A program made the position numbers and the translations under genes. The notes under the pieces are model-generated. The model saw only the letters and a program-made list of their open reading frames with translations. It was not told where the DNA came from and searched no databases. This document shows positions 45,801 through 56,000 of a stretch of 64,000 nt of DNA, in pieces; the stretch's first letter is position 1, and each line of letters begins with the position of its first letter. The stretch covers positions 52,903,509 to 52,967,508 of the forward strand of contig OZ020589.1 of the NCBI GenBank assembly GCA_963971535.1. Direction: 5' to 3'. This DNA comes from Notolepis coatsorum (taxonomy: Eukaryota; Chordata; Actinopteri; Aulopiformes; Paralepididae).

Positions 45801-46191
45801 CCACTCTTATTTTTTCTGTTCATATAGTTGAGTTCATATCCGACCATTTCAAAATCCATTCCCTTTTCCTCATTCATCCAAGTTTCTGAAATGGCAATTA
45901 TGTTAAATGGTTGTGTAAACTGGTTTAAATATTCCTTAATGCTGTTAAAGTTTGCGTACAGACTTCTTGAATTGAAGTGAATTATTGATAGTTTGTTAAC
46001 TGTCTTAATTGTCCGGTTGTACTGATCTTCAGTATCGTAGCAGCAGTTGTCGTTGATGTTGAAGAATAGATTATTGTCTGGGTCAATATCATTTTCTATA
46101 TCCTGTATATTGTGCTCAGTGTATTCAAATGTTTTGAGTTTCATTTTTTCGTGTTCAAGAATCCACTGTGTCAAATCCACATCATCTCCAG
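42856..46191 (-). mobile_element. Nearly full-length LINE inserted in the minisatellite
   Basis: A 3.3 kb minus-strand element. Its 3' end (left) finishes in AAATCA-type short repeats (TTCAAATCAAATCA) and its 5' end lies 11 bp before the ORF start. ATACT is duplicated at both junctions (42851-42855 and 46192-46196) and the 38-bp repeat phase resumes after it. The RT belongs to the jockey/CR1/Rex-like assemblage, exact clade not settled. A diverged relative is at 4541-4980. Confidence 0.88.
43138..46180 (-). pseudogene. LINE ORF2: endonuclease plus RT, one frame break
   Basis: From 46180 the frame is open for 831 codons. The endonuclease shows IIHFNSRSLYANFNSIKEYL (N), IIAISETWMN (E), IFICGDFNIDLL and ISDHLPVF (SDH). 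The RT shows KVIPLFKTGDKHHFTNYRPV, FIDLKKAFDTINHDIL, CGVPQGSVLGPKLF and CILFADDTNLFF (FADD near codon 735). At about 43706 the sequence CATAAAACATG appears to lack two bases compared with the frame needed to continue into KHILDRKSLYILYCSLVLPY and on to the C-terminal YNLRGEHN and GVKLWNSL. The C-terminal 174 codons are then open to 43138. One 2-bp loss in 3 kb marks a young copy. Confidence 0.85.
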
Positions 46192-46306
46192 ATACTGCTT
46201 AGGATAAGTACATGGGGATCCTATTGAGTATACTGCTTAGGATAAGTACATGGGGATCCTATTGAGTATACTGCTTAGTATAAGTACATGGGGATCCTAT
46301 TGAGTA
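46192..46306. repeat. 38-bp minisatellite, continuation after the LINE
   Basis: About three more units, in phase with the array at 42112-42855 once the 5-bp duplication is allowed for. Confidence 0.93.
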
Positions 46307-46370
46307 AAGGAACATAAGCCAATCTCGGTCCCTCTCTTTGTCTGGGAACGCCCAGAGCCAAATTCGGCCA

Positions 46371-46641
46371 CTCATCGCAGGTGAGGAAGTGGAGAGTCCT
46401 CTGCTTTAAGTTCCTAGGGACCCACATCACTGAGGACCTCACATGGACCACCAACTCCACTGCACTGGTAACAAAGGCCCAACAGCGGCTTTAATTTTTA
46501 AGGAGACTTAGAAAAATCAACCTGTCTGCTGAGCTGCTTCAGGCCTTCTACCACTGCTCTATTGAGAGCATTAACACACTCCATCACAGCATGGTACGCA
46601 AACTGCACAGAACATGAAAGAAAATCCCTCCAGAAAGTCAT
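46371..46641 (+). mobile_element. LINE ORF2 C-terminal fragment
   Basis: The plus strand reads FKFLGTHITEDLTWTTNS, then RLRKINLSAELLQAFYHCSI and ERKSLQKVIVK, the RT C-terminal segment of an L2/Rex-like LINE. It has several stops and is cut at 46641 by the inverted repeat. Confidence 0.7.
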
Positions 46642-47813
46642 TGTCAAGTTTGTTCTTATTTTCCCCACTTGAAGGGCTCAGGCAACGTGATCAAGGATGG
46701 ATATAACTCTGTGACTTCTTTGACCTTTGTTTGTCATTTAATTGGTTGACAAATGGTTGTCACAATAGCAGTCACAATAGCAGGTTATAAACCTGAAAGG
46801 GTATGAAAGGAAATGTTTAAACATCAACATAAATACATAGGCTATAATAATACCATAAATTATAGTTAACATTAATACATTTAGCCTATATTATCAATTC
46901 ATTCAAATAAACAATTACCAAATGCATTTTCATTAAGAACATTCATTCAGCATTTACCAATACATTTGAACATTTTGATGCATGACATTCATGACATGGT
47001 TAAGTTTAAAGAACAATGTTGATTGGTGTAATAAATAAATAAGAAAAAGAAAGCAATACACTTGGACCAGCACTCACAGATTTTGATTATTTAATGGCAG
47101 CCTGAAACAAACATGTTTCGGAACAATTTATGTTCCTTCCTCAGTGTTGATGGCTAGCAATTTATGTTCCTTCCTCAGTGTTGATGGCTAGCAATTTATG
47201 TTCCTTCCTCAGTGTTGATGGCTAGCCATCAACACTGAGGAAGGAACATAAATTGTTCCGAAACATGTTTGTTTCAGGCTGCCATTAAATAATCTATGCT
47301 GGTCCAAGCGTATTGCTTTCTTTTTCTAATATACTCCACGGGATTTCAGCACCCAGTGTTATATTTTGTGAGCGCAGTCTATCTTGACTTATCGTAATAA
47401 ATAAATAATAAATAAATAGATACATATATATTAGGTTATATGGTGTATATATATATATAATAATAAATAAGAATAATACAAAATGTCAAATGTATTGGTA
47501 AATGCTGAATGAATGTTCTTAATGAAAATGCATTTGGTAATTGTTTATTTGAATGAATTGATAATATAGGCTAAATGTATTAATGTTAACTATAATTTAT
47601 GGTATTATTATAGCCTATGTATTTCTGTTGATGTTGAAACATTTCCTTTCATACCCTTTCAGGTTTATAACCTGCTATTGTGACTGCTATTGAGACAACC
47701 ATTTGTCAACCAATTAAATGACAAACAAAGGTCAAAGAAGTCACAGAGTTATATCCATCCTTGATCACGTTGCCTGAGCCCTTCAAGTGGGGAAAATAAG
47801 AACAAACTTGACA
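46642..47813. repeat. Large inverted repeat, two 328-bp arms around a 516-bp spacer
   Basis: Arms 46642-46969 and 47486-47813 are near-identical reverse complements (TGTCAAGTTTGTTC... and ...GAACAAACTTGACA). The spacer consists of a small AT-rich core also found at 52978-53153, split by a 353-bp insertion. The left arm cuts a LINE fragment; the right arm abuts the BEL/Pao gag start. Confidence 0.92.
47041..47393 (+). mobile_element. Probable Penelope-like insertion, palindromic, 13-bp TSD
   Basis: Flanked by GTAATAAATAAAT on both sides (47028-47040 and 47394-47406); the uninterrupted target is visible at 53046-53060. The right half reads CTGAGGAAGGAACATAAATT, GTTCCGAAACATG and later TCAGCACCCAGTG, the CTGAGGAAG...CGAAAC wording often seen near ends of Penelope-like elements. 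The left half is an inverted copy with a 34-bp unit repeated three times (47127-47226). Confidence 0.6.
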
Positions 47814-48146
47814 GTTATAAACCACAGGCCCAAGCGTCCAGCTGAGTCTGCCCCGAAGAGTGTTGCCCGGAAGAGGAGCGCCACGGAGGGAGAGAAAGGT
47901 CCAGCAGGCCCCCTGCCAGTGTCGGAAAAACCTTGGACAGCTCTAAGAAAGGAGGATGGATTCAGCTGTGCTGGAATCCCTAAAGGGAAAGCGCTCGGTC
48001 GCGCAGACTGCCTTCAGTAAGAGGACCAACAGGATGGCTCTTACGATTCACCTGCTCGAGTAGAGGAATCTCATTGATGAGTTAAATGGCCTTGTTGTGG
48101 ACTTTGGTAGGGTCAGCGACACAGGGGCTGAATACGTTGAAGGCAG

Positions 48147-49985
48147 ATGAAGGAAATGAAGGCAGATGAAAACGACGATCCTCAGGTGAAAGAAGAAGTC
48201 GAGAGCATAAAAGCGAAAACAACAAAGTGCTCAACCCGATATGAAGAAGTGCTTACACTCACTAAAGAAGCACTATGGTCCAGATTCGCTGAAGATGACA
48301 TCAAATTGGATGCCGAGAAAGCGGAAAAGAAGTGGGCTGAATTAGAAGCGCTGGATTTGAAGGAGTTACTAGCGGAGGACTTTGATGTGCAGAGGGAGAG
48401 CCTGGGCGAGAAGATCCACAGGTTCGGGCAGAAAATGGCTGCTTGGGAAGGTCTTGTCTCCAGCACCAAGATAAAGGATCTTAAAAAGCAAGGAGACGGG
48501 CTAAGAGACTTACAGAGTGACTGGGAGCGGAAATGGCGGCGGATGAACCTGAAGTCACGAAAGGGCTTTGCTTGGAGCCAGAATGAGGAGGAGGAAGAGG
48601 AAGAGGAGAGGGTAAAGGCTGAAGTGCCAGCCAATGCATATCTGCTTGGATCCAGTAAAGATGATCAACCTCTCTCTCTCAGTGAGCCTCCCGGTGTCAA
48701 GCAGGAAATCGCTGCAGGTCATGTAGACCTGCTTGGTCCGTCTGGGCCACTTCCAAGAAATTCTGGAGCCAGTATCCAGTCTCTGGCTGGGACCAGCGCT
48801 GCACCAAATGTCGCAGGCACACCGCCAGGGTACCCAAATGCTCCACAAGGCGTCCTTCCTTATATGCAACCCAGAGTCCAGTTTCCACTCGAGAGAGCAT
48901 GCCTCCCCACATTCTCTGGGGACATGGTCGATTATTACCGGTGGAAGGCGGAGTGGGAGGAGCTCGAGCTGCTTGGGAACCCGCAGAGGACTTTTGGAGT
49001 GACAAGGTTCTACCTTCTTGCAAGCCTGAGTGAGAAGGTGAGAAGGGACCTAGTCCTATCTAGCTGCAAGTCTGCAGAGGACATGTTTAATCGCCTTGCC
49101 AACAGGTATGGGAATAAAGCTAGGATCGTCCAGCTGATCGCAAGTGAGGTCCAGGGCCTACCCCCCGTGAAGGGAAACAACCCAAGGAAGGCTATTGAAC
49201 TGATCCAGGCAGTGGAGAGGGCTCTAGATAATCTCCTGATTTTGGGAGAAGAGGACATTATAAAGAACCGTCTGGTCGCTCAGTCCCTAGAAAGCAAACT
49301 GCCTAGCTCCCTAAAGAAGGAATGGATTGCTCACAAAAATGAGCCTGCCAACGGGTTTGTTCCCCAGGACCACTTTGAGTGCTTGCTTCAATTCCTAAAA
49401 AAGCAGGAGGCAATCCTGGAGGAGCTTGACCAGCTAGAAGCAAGTCCTGGAGAGAAGAACTCCTCAGAGAAAAGCCTGGATGACAAACCAGATAAGGGAG
49501 TGAGAAGATCCTTTTCCAGAGCCACTTCAGGCCAAAGAGGTCCTCAGACAAAGCAGCAGTTAAGCTCCTGCACCTGCTACGGCGATGAGGCGCATCCTGG
49601 CAAGCTCTTTGCATGCAGAACCTTCAAAGAGTTGGACCTGGCAAAGAAAAAGGCTCATCTAAGGGCTCATGGCACTTGCTATCTGTGCTTGAGCATCCAC
49701 CCAAGAGATGGCCGTTGTAACCAAGGGTTCCTCTGCAGCAAATCAGGCTGTAGGAAAGCAGAACCACCACACAACTACCTGCTCTGCCCAAGGCCCACTA
49801 CTCAGAGGAAGGAGAGCGGCTGTGAGGGGCAAGGTGGCTCAAAGGTGGAGAAGAAAGGCCTGACCAGCATCCAAGAAGAGGCCCTTTCTAAAGTCTCAGA
49901 AAACATAAGGGCAGAGGTCAGAAAGGCGTTTTCTAACAGAGCCTCAACTACAATGTGCACCAATACTGGCATTGAACAGGAATAA
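48147..49985 (+). CDS. BEL/Pao gag (fossil element)
   Basis: 612 codons. The N-terminal half is a charged coiled coil (EKAEKKWAELEALDLKELLA). Residues about 250-420 show the DUF1759-type BEL gag core: LPTFSGDMVDYYRWKAEWEE, RFYLLASLSEKVRRDLV, LANRYGNKARIVQLIASEV. Near residues 485-550 lies the Cys/His-rich zinc region usual for BEL elements (CTCYGDEAHPGKLFACRTF, HGTCYLCLSIHPRDGRC, HNYLLCPRP). More gag-like sequence lies upstream (from about 47814). Confidence 0.85.
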   Translation: MKEMKADENDDPQVKEEVESIKAKTTKCSTRYEEVLTLTKEALWSRFAEDDIKLDAEKAEKKWAELEALDLKELLAEDFDVQRESLGEKIHRFGQKMAAWEGLVSSTKIKDLKKQGDGLRDLQSDWERKWRRMNLKSRKGFAWSQNEEEEEEEERVKAEVPANAYLLGSSKDDQPLSLSEPPGVKQEIAAGHVDLLGPSGPLPRNSGASIQSLAGTSAAPNVAGTPPGYPNAPQGVLPYMQPRVQFPLERACLPTFSGDMVDYYRWKAEWEELELLGNPQRTFGVTRFYLLASLSEKVRRDLVLSSCKSAEDMFNRLANRYGNKARIVQLIASEVQGLPPVKGNNPRKAIELIQAVERALDNLLILGEEDIIKNRLVAQSLESKLPSSLKKEWIAHKNEPANGFVPQDHFECLLQFLKKQEAILEELDQLEASPGEKNSSEKSLDDKPDKGVRRSFSRATSGQRGPQTKQQLSSCTCYGDEAHPGKLFACRTFKELDLAKKKAHLRAHGTCYLCLSIHPRDGRCNQGFLCSKSGCRKAEPPHNYLLCPRPTTQRKESGCEGQGGSKVEKKGLTSIQEEALSKVSENIRAEVRKAFSNRASTTMCTNTGIEQE

Positions 49986-49988
49986 CCA

Positions 49989-51845
49989 GTGGTTATGATG
50001 TTGCTGGAAATAACAACGAATTCTGGCCAGTTGATCGGTGCCCTCATCGACCTCGCATCGGATATCGGAGGGATGGAAAAGACAGTGACAACCAAGCGGT
50101 ATACCCTACGGCTGAGGGTGAAAACCTCCAAGGGGACCGTGGCAGAACACAAACTGCTCTGCTATGGCCTGGAGAGCATCGCAGAGATAAGCCAGTCTGT
50201 CACTCCACAACAGCTGCAGAAAATCTTTCCTGACGTCGCCACGGAAGACCTGGTCCGTCCTGAAAGTATCGACCTCCTGATTAGCCACAGGGAAGGTCGA
50301 TTGGTCCCACAGCCAGTCAAAATGCAGGGAGATCTAGTCCTGTGGGATGGACCACTGGGGAAGACTGTCGGCGGAACACACCCTGACCTCTTTGAAATGG
50401 TCGATCTAACCATGCACCAGTCCGACACTCACTTCGCAAGATCCATGAGAACATCCTCAAGGAAGGACAAGGAGGTCCTTGTGGACTCAAGAGGCCTGAC
50501 TGAAGACCTAGCAAGAAAGGACGTGGTCCTCAGCAACACCACTGCCACCAACAAGGAGTTGTTTGAGTGGTTCAAGTGGGACAGCATCGGAGCGGCTTGT
50601 GATCCGAAGTGCGGGAGCTGTAAGTGCAGCAATTGTCCCCCAGGAGGCAAAGAGATGACCCTTGGAGAAGAAAGGGACCTCGAGAAAATAAAGGACTGCC
50701 TCACCTATGTGCTGGCAGACAAACACAGCAACACTCCTCTGATTGAGACAACCAAAGGAGTGGAAAAGATCCTGAGAGCTGGCGGCTTCTCCCTCAAACC
50801 GTGGGTCTGGACGGGTCAAAGTGGGAGGAATGAGGACTCCACTGACCCCAATAGAAGCCGCTCAACCTTGCCCACAACCCTGATTCTTCCCAACCAGATG
50901 CAGGATGAGGAGAATAAGGCGCTGGGGGTTGGATACGAACCCGAAACAGACAAGCTCCGTGTTCTGACATTGATAAACTTCTCAAAGAAGCGAGGGAAGA
51001 TGAGAACAGGGCTGGATCTACGGGAGGAGGAGATCAGGAGCAGCACACCCAACCCTCTCACCCGGCGCATGCTGTTAAGCCAGATCGCTGGTTTTTATGA
51101 TCCCATCGGCCTTGCCTCACCTGAATCAGACTGGCCCATGAAGACCGCCAGCGAGATTCTGTTGCTGATCAAATCAAAGGACTCCAGAGGAAAGCATTCT
51201 CTGCAGCGGTCACCAGAGACCAGTCCAAACAGCTGTCAGGCCAGAGCAACGCAAAGTTGTGCGGAATTGTCGCCTGGACCAGACGAGCAGTGGAAACCTG
51301 GCTGGGTAGCAACTGCCAGGCTCCCGGAACAGCAAAGTGGGAGGCAGGCCAAATCTGCAAAAGAAAGAGCAGCAGCTTTTCAGGATTTGGCTCTCGTGGC
51401 CCAAGACGGTGTTGAGTTCCGTGACACTACTGTCACTTTCCTACTGGTCAGAGAAGCGCATGAAGAAAAGGCTAAGAATGGGACCGAATGGGAGTGGAAG
51501 TTCCACCCTGCAGATGCTCCCCATCGGAATGGGGCAGCGGAGGCTGCAGTGAAGCTTTTGAAAAGAGCGCTCACCAACCTCAGAGACGCAACAGAGGCGC
51601 TCACGTGGGTAGAACTTCAAACCCTGGTCTACCAGGCGGCCAACCTGACAAATCAGCGCCCTATTGATGCTAGAGCCCAAAGCCAAGATGATGTAGTCGA
51701 GTATTTAACGCCTAACTCCCTCATCCTGGGCCGTGCCTCTGTGGTAGGTGATACAAGTGGACTCGACCTGTGCACCCATCCATGGCGCCGACTGAGAGCG
51801 ATTCAAATCGGGGTGGACAGATTCTGGGAAAATGGAGTGAGCTAG
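49989..51845 (+). pseudogene. BEL/Pao pol remnant (fossil element)
   Basis: The first part reads as an aspartic-protease-like and linker region (TNSGQLIGALIDLASDIGG, RPESIDLLISHREGRLVPQP). Later parts include LSQIAGFYDPIGLASP, which follows the RT in BEL elements, and the integrase C-terminal region (WKFHPADAPHRNGAAEAAVK, AANLTNQRPIDARAQS, LTPNSLILGR). The central RT is largely missing. It is not functional. Confidence 0.8.
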
Positions 51846-51898
51846 CTGGCCCAAATCTGTTTGTCCGCAACAAATGGCATCGGACAGAGCGGATAATA

Positions 51899-52135
51899 AG
51901 TGCATTCATACCTCATTCCCACATCGATCTTGGCACCACACACAACTGCCAAGAGACGTAGCTGACTTTGGACTATGCTTGCTCGTCTACACACACTCGT
52001 CATACAAGAAGACTAAGTGCATTCATACCTCATTCCCACATCGATCTTGGCACCACACACACCTGCCAAGCGACGTAGCTAACTTTGGACTATGCTTGCT
52101 CGTCTATACACACTCGATCCGGCGATCAGGAACTT
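51899..52135 (+). repeat. Tandem pair of a ~117-bp unit
   Basis: TGCATTCATACCTCATTCCC to about ACACACTCG occurs twice (about 51900 and 52017), a few percent different. It lies between the integrase end and the polypurine-like tract of the BEL/Pao element. Confidence 0.88.
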
Positions 52136-52630
52136 AAGTGGGAGGTGTCGAACTCTTTAGGAGAAGAGAGCCAAATGTATTTTATTGAATCAAAATGACA
52201 TATATTATTTATCCAAAACAAATGGTACAATTTAAATGTCCCCTAAATGATCAAATGTACTCCTTGCAACTATTTTCAAAGTAAATTGAAATTTAATTAA
52301 CTTTAGGGGTAAAAAGAGAATAATTTACATCAGGCATCTATGCGGGCAGCATGGGAGGGCTTGACTGGTTTACCATCTGGCATCTATGGGGGCAGCCCAG
52401 AGGACTTGCATTGAAACCCCAGCTCATTCAGTCAATCATGGAGTCAGCTCATTGTGCTCAGTGAGTTAGCTGCAATCAGACCAGGAACGTGATGACCCAA
52501 TGGTATGTTTACATTTACCTTCCATGCTTGCTTAATGTGCATGTGCCCTGCTTGCTTTATGATTATGTGCTCTGCTTGCTCTGTTCATGTGCTTTGCTTA
52601 TGTTAGCTGTTAGCTCCCTAGCATATTAAC

Positions 52631-52898
52631 TAGCATGTTAGCTCTGCTCAACATGAAATGTTTGTAGCATGTTAGCCCTGCTCAGCATGATATGTTTGTA
52701 GCATGTTAGCTCTGCTCAGCATGAAATGTTTGTAGCATGTTAGCTCTGCTCAGCATGAAATGTTTGTAGCATGTTAGCCCTGCTCAGCATCATATGTTTG
52801 TAGCATGTTAGCTCTGCTCAACATGAAATGTTTGTAGCATGTTAGCTCTGCTCAACATGCTATGTTTGTAGCATGTTAGCTCTGATCAACATGAATGT
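52631..52898. repeat. 34-bp minisatellite, about 7-8 copies
   Basis: The unit ATGTTAGCTCTGCTCAGCAT plus GAAATGTTTGTAGC varies at CTCAGC/CTCAAC and GAAATG/GATATG. It lies within the probable 3' LTR region of the BEL/Pao element. Confidence 0.9.
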
Positions 52899-52920
52899 TT
52901 GACATGCGGCCCCAGTGCAC

Positions 52921-53090
52921 CCTGGGAAATGGTGTTTCTGTAGGCCTGTAATGTCTGGCATTACAACAGTTTGAATATATTGTTTGAACATTTTGATGCA
53001 TGACATTCATGACATGGTTAAGTTTAAAGAACAATGTTGATTGGTGTAATAAATAAATAATAAATAAATAGATACATATAATATAGGTTA

Positions 53091-53129
<39 letters not shown>

Positions 53130-53206
53130 AAGAATAATACAAAATGTCAAATGTATTCAAACTGTTGTAATGCCATTACAGGCCTACAGAAACACCATTT
53201 CCCAGG
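52921..53206. repeat. Second inverted repeat around the same core
   Basis: Arms 52921-52977 and 53154-53206 (CCTGGGAAATGGTGTTTCTG ... and its complement) differ by one 4-nt gap. The core 52978-53153 (ACATTTTGATGCATGACATT ... AAAATGTCAAATG) matches the spacer of the inverted repeat at 46642-47813, minus the Penelope-like insertion. A (TA)n run is at about 53097-53124. Confidence 0.9.
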
Positions 53207-54060
53207 CAGCAGAACAGCTTCTTCCAGAGAGCCATCACTGAACCATCACCCCCCCCCCCTCTCACCCCCCCCCCCCCTATAGCCACCACATCTACATCTT
53301 CCTCACTATAATATATACCGTGCTCCCCAACCCCTACCTCAACCACCCCCTTGTAACAGCAGGGAGGATCACGGCGGACCTGAGACAACTCCTGGCCCAG
53401 ATAGAGTTCACAGGAGGATCTGGAAAGGTCAGGAGGAACACCACCAAGGCCCGCCTGCTCACCGCCCAGGAGATGACGGATGTCATCGAAGAGGCAGAGG
53501 ACCGTCCCGCCCGCGCCGAGGCAGGAGCTCTGGCCAGGGCAGACCGACAGCGGCAGCGGGCTGAAACATCACGGACTCCCACAGCATCCTCCCGTACGCC
53601 GCGTGGCGGCTCTCTCCTCAGCCGCAGAAGAGGAGTGTCCCCCGGGGCCGCTCCCACCACCAGCTCCGGTCTTGCCATCGCCCGTCCCTCAGCCTCCGTG
53701 CCCCTCTTCTGCCTCCCAGTCTGCTGCCCGCCTGTAGCCTCCACACCAGTCACACCAGCACTCGCCTGCCTGCTTTGAGAGGGGAAGACCACCATCCCTC
53801 CACCTCTTCCTCCTCAACAGCCATAATGGATGCTATTTATTTATTTATTTTCGCTTAACAGTTATTTGGGAGACAGCATTCTCAGTTAGCAAAAGAGTAT
53901 TAATTTTCATATGAATAAATAATCATGTTTTATTGTTTAATCGTCTTTTCTTAACTATTTCTCAGAGCCTGCAGTCCCACCGCAGTCCAGCTGCCTAGGG
54001 TCCCAACCAACTCCCTCTCCCTCCCACCGTACGCTTTTCAAACATGCTGTAACTGTCTGA
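53207..54060 (+). pseudogene. Possible pogo-like transposase C-terminus, then unassigned DNA
   Basis: Plus strand 53320-53600 reads NPYLNHPLVTAGRITADLRQ and NTTKARLLTAQEMTDVIEEA followed by an Arg/Ala-rich helix. This resembles the C-terminal tail of pogo/jerky-like transposases (KARVLTS.E....L...E). C-runs occur at 53250-53277. The overlapping frame on the other strand is a GC-driven shadow. 53780-54060 has nothing recognisable. The call is tentative. Confidence 0.35.
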
Positions 54061-55393
54061 GACAGTGGTCAGATGGTTCTCTTCCTACCTTGCTGATAGG
54101 GTGCAGCGGGTTGAGGTCAGTGGCACTATGTCAGAGGCCAAGCCCATTGTATGTGGGGTCCCACAAGGAAGCGTGCTAGGACCTCTCCTTTTTTTACTGT
54201 ACATAAATGACATGTCAGCAGCATGCTCATGTAACTTGTTTTTATTTGCAGACGACTCAGCCCTGCTAGTCTCACACAAGGATCAGAACACACTAGAACA
54301 GATGCTAGGTGAAGAACTTGCAGGGGTCAGCAGGTGGCTTTTGGACAACAGGCTTTCTCTTCACCTAGGTAAGACAGAGGCAGTACTATTAGGCTCCAAG
54401 CCCAAGCTCAGGAAAGCACAGGAGTTTAACATCCAGCTAGGAGCTGTAACCCTAAAACAGCAAAAAAAAGCGAAGTATCTAGGCTGTATGATAGACGGGA
54501 GCCTAGATGGGGAGGCTATGGCCTCCCAAGTACTGAGCAAAGTCAACGCCCGCACCAGGTACCTAGCTAGGAAAACCTCCTTGGCAGAGATAGCCTCAGG
54601 CTACTAGCAAATAGCCTAGTACTCTGCCACTTAGACTATGGTAGCGTGTCGTGGTTCGAGGGCCTGACAGTGAACATAAAAAAGAAGCTTCAGGTTTCCC
54701 AAAATAAGCTGGTAAGGGTGGTAATGGGTCTTGGCCCTCGCACCCACATAGGGACGAGTCACTTCCAGGAGCTAAACTGGCTTCCTGTGGAGGCCAGAGT
54801 TACCCAGCTCAGACTGAACATATCATAAACCAAAGGTCCCCTAGATACCTCCAGAACTACTTCACCCCGGTCAACGAATCCCACAACCACAGAACTAGAG
54901 CAAGCATAGCAAACCTGAAGCCTGCTTCTTTCTGATCCAAACTGGGCCAGTGCTCCCTTACTTTCTCAGGAGCCCAGGATTGGAACAAGCTGCCTATCCC
55001 CATCAAACAGAGCTTGAGCCTCCACAGCTTCAAGAGAAGCGTCAGGAAGTGGCTCATGGACAGAATAGAGGAATAGCCCCCTATAGTTTGAATGGGTTTC
55101 CAATCAGTTTTTAGTTATTGTGGGGTTTACAATTTTAGCGATAGGTTAGTCTTTTAATGTTTTAAATGTATGAGTTTTGTGTTATTGTCAGTTTTTAGTT
55201 ATTGTGGGGTATACAATTTTAGCGATAGGTTAGTCTTATAATGTTTTAAATGTATGAGATTTGTATTATTGTCGTGTTTTTGTTGTGGCCTAACAGCCCT
55301 GGGACCATGACGGAAATAAGGGTTTTACTCTCATGTTATCCTTTGGATCCTTGTTGTGTGTTTTTAATCCATCAATAAAATAAAATAAAATCA
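54061..55393 (+). mobile_element. LINE 3' half (RT C-terminal part and 3' UTR), 5'-truncated
   Basis: 54065-54607 encodes RT motifs CGVPQGSVLGPLLFLLYIND and LFLFADDSALLVSHKDQ (FADD). The C-terminal region follows in other frames (LVLCHLDYGS, KLQVSQNKLVRVVMGLGPRT, FSGAQDWNKLPIPIKQSLSL, SFKRSVRKWLMDRIEE) to a stop near 55075. A frame break sits near 54600 and at least two more follow. The 3' UTR contains an internal duplication of about 100 bp (55100-55260) and ends in (AAAAT)n at 55376-55393. It is a third LINE family, distinct from the L2-like copies. Confidence 0.82.
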
Positions 55394-55873
55394 ACTGTTT
55401 AAATTCATTTAAAATATGTTGTGCATTTTGTCATTTTAAATGTATATATGCTAAATCAAATGTACTTATCTCTCTTCAGAGCCGCACCCTGGCTGCCCCG
55501 CTCTCTCACCATGGTATGTGTGGTGATATTTTGTGTAGAATAAGCTATTAATGTCACTTAATTATTTTATGGACGGCTTCAGTTATCCATTTTATGAATC
55601 CAAATTACACAGATATGTTACAAACAAGGAACTACTCCCAATTTCAGAATTCATACATGTTATTCCTCTGGTCTAAGACTGTACACAAAAATGTGTGCAA
55701 ATGAACAACTCTCTAAAAAAATATATTACTTAATATCATCCACTAAATTCCATGGCCAAAAGGAACAGGAAGAAGAAAACTCTTATTGTACCTGCCCCTA
55801 CACACATACAGTACACTGATAGACTGTTCATAGCGCAATATTTACCAAACCAAACAAAATTGACACTTATTTG
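55394..55873. other. Unassigned, with a candidate micro-exon
   Basis: AT-rich DNA. At 55480-55513 there is an exon-like piece with strong splice sites (see the finding). Nothing else was recognised. Confidence 0.35.
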
Positions 55874-56000
55874 TAGGGCTGTCAGTTTATCGCGTTAATT
55901 AGATTAATTAATTACACAGCAAATTATTGCGTTATGAAAATTAATGCAAAATACATTTTAAAAAGATTTCTTTTTTTACCCATCTCAACTCTATCTTAAG
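55874..56000. mobile_element. hAT MITE end, truncated
   Basis: It begins TAGGGCTGTCAGTTTATCG and follows the right end of the 39546-40154 element, read inward, for about 120 bp. The other end is missing; it stops where the next hAT MITE starts. Confidence 0.75.

Larger units (their letters stand above)
47814..52899 (+). mobile_element. BEL/Pao LTR retrotransposon (fossil), broken
   Basis: Plus orientation. Parts: gag (about 47814-49985), incomplete pol (49989-51845) with protease-like, RT-flanking and integrase C-terminal pieces, a 117-bp tandem pair (51899-52135), a polypurine-like AAGTGGGAGG, and a probable 3' LTR starting TGTCGAACTC at 52146. The LTR end is uncertain. No 5' LTR was found; the inverted repeat takes its place. 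It is clearly broken, with several large losses and breaks. Age cannot be judged without both LTRs. Confidence 0.85.

Noticed and set aside
48182-48634. Serine-rich 150-codon minus-strand ORF
   Set aside because: It is a shadow of the BEL/Pao gag coiled-coil region on the opposite strand.
53334-53795. 153-codon minus-strand ORF
   Set aside because: It is the GC-rich complement of the plus-strand frame with pogo-like wording; it has no domain of its own.
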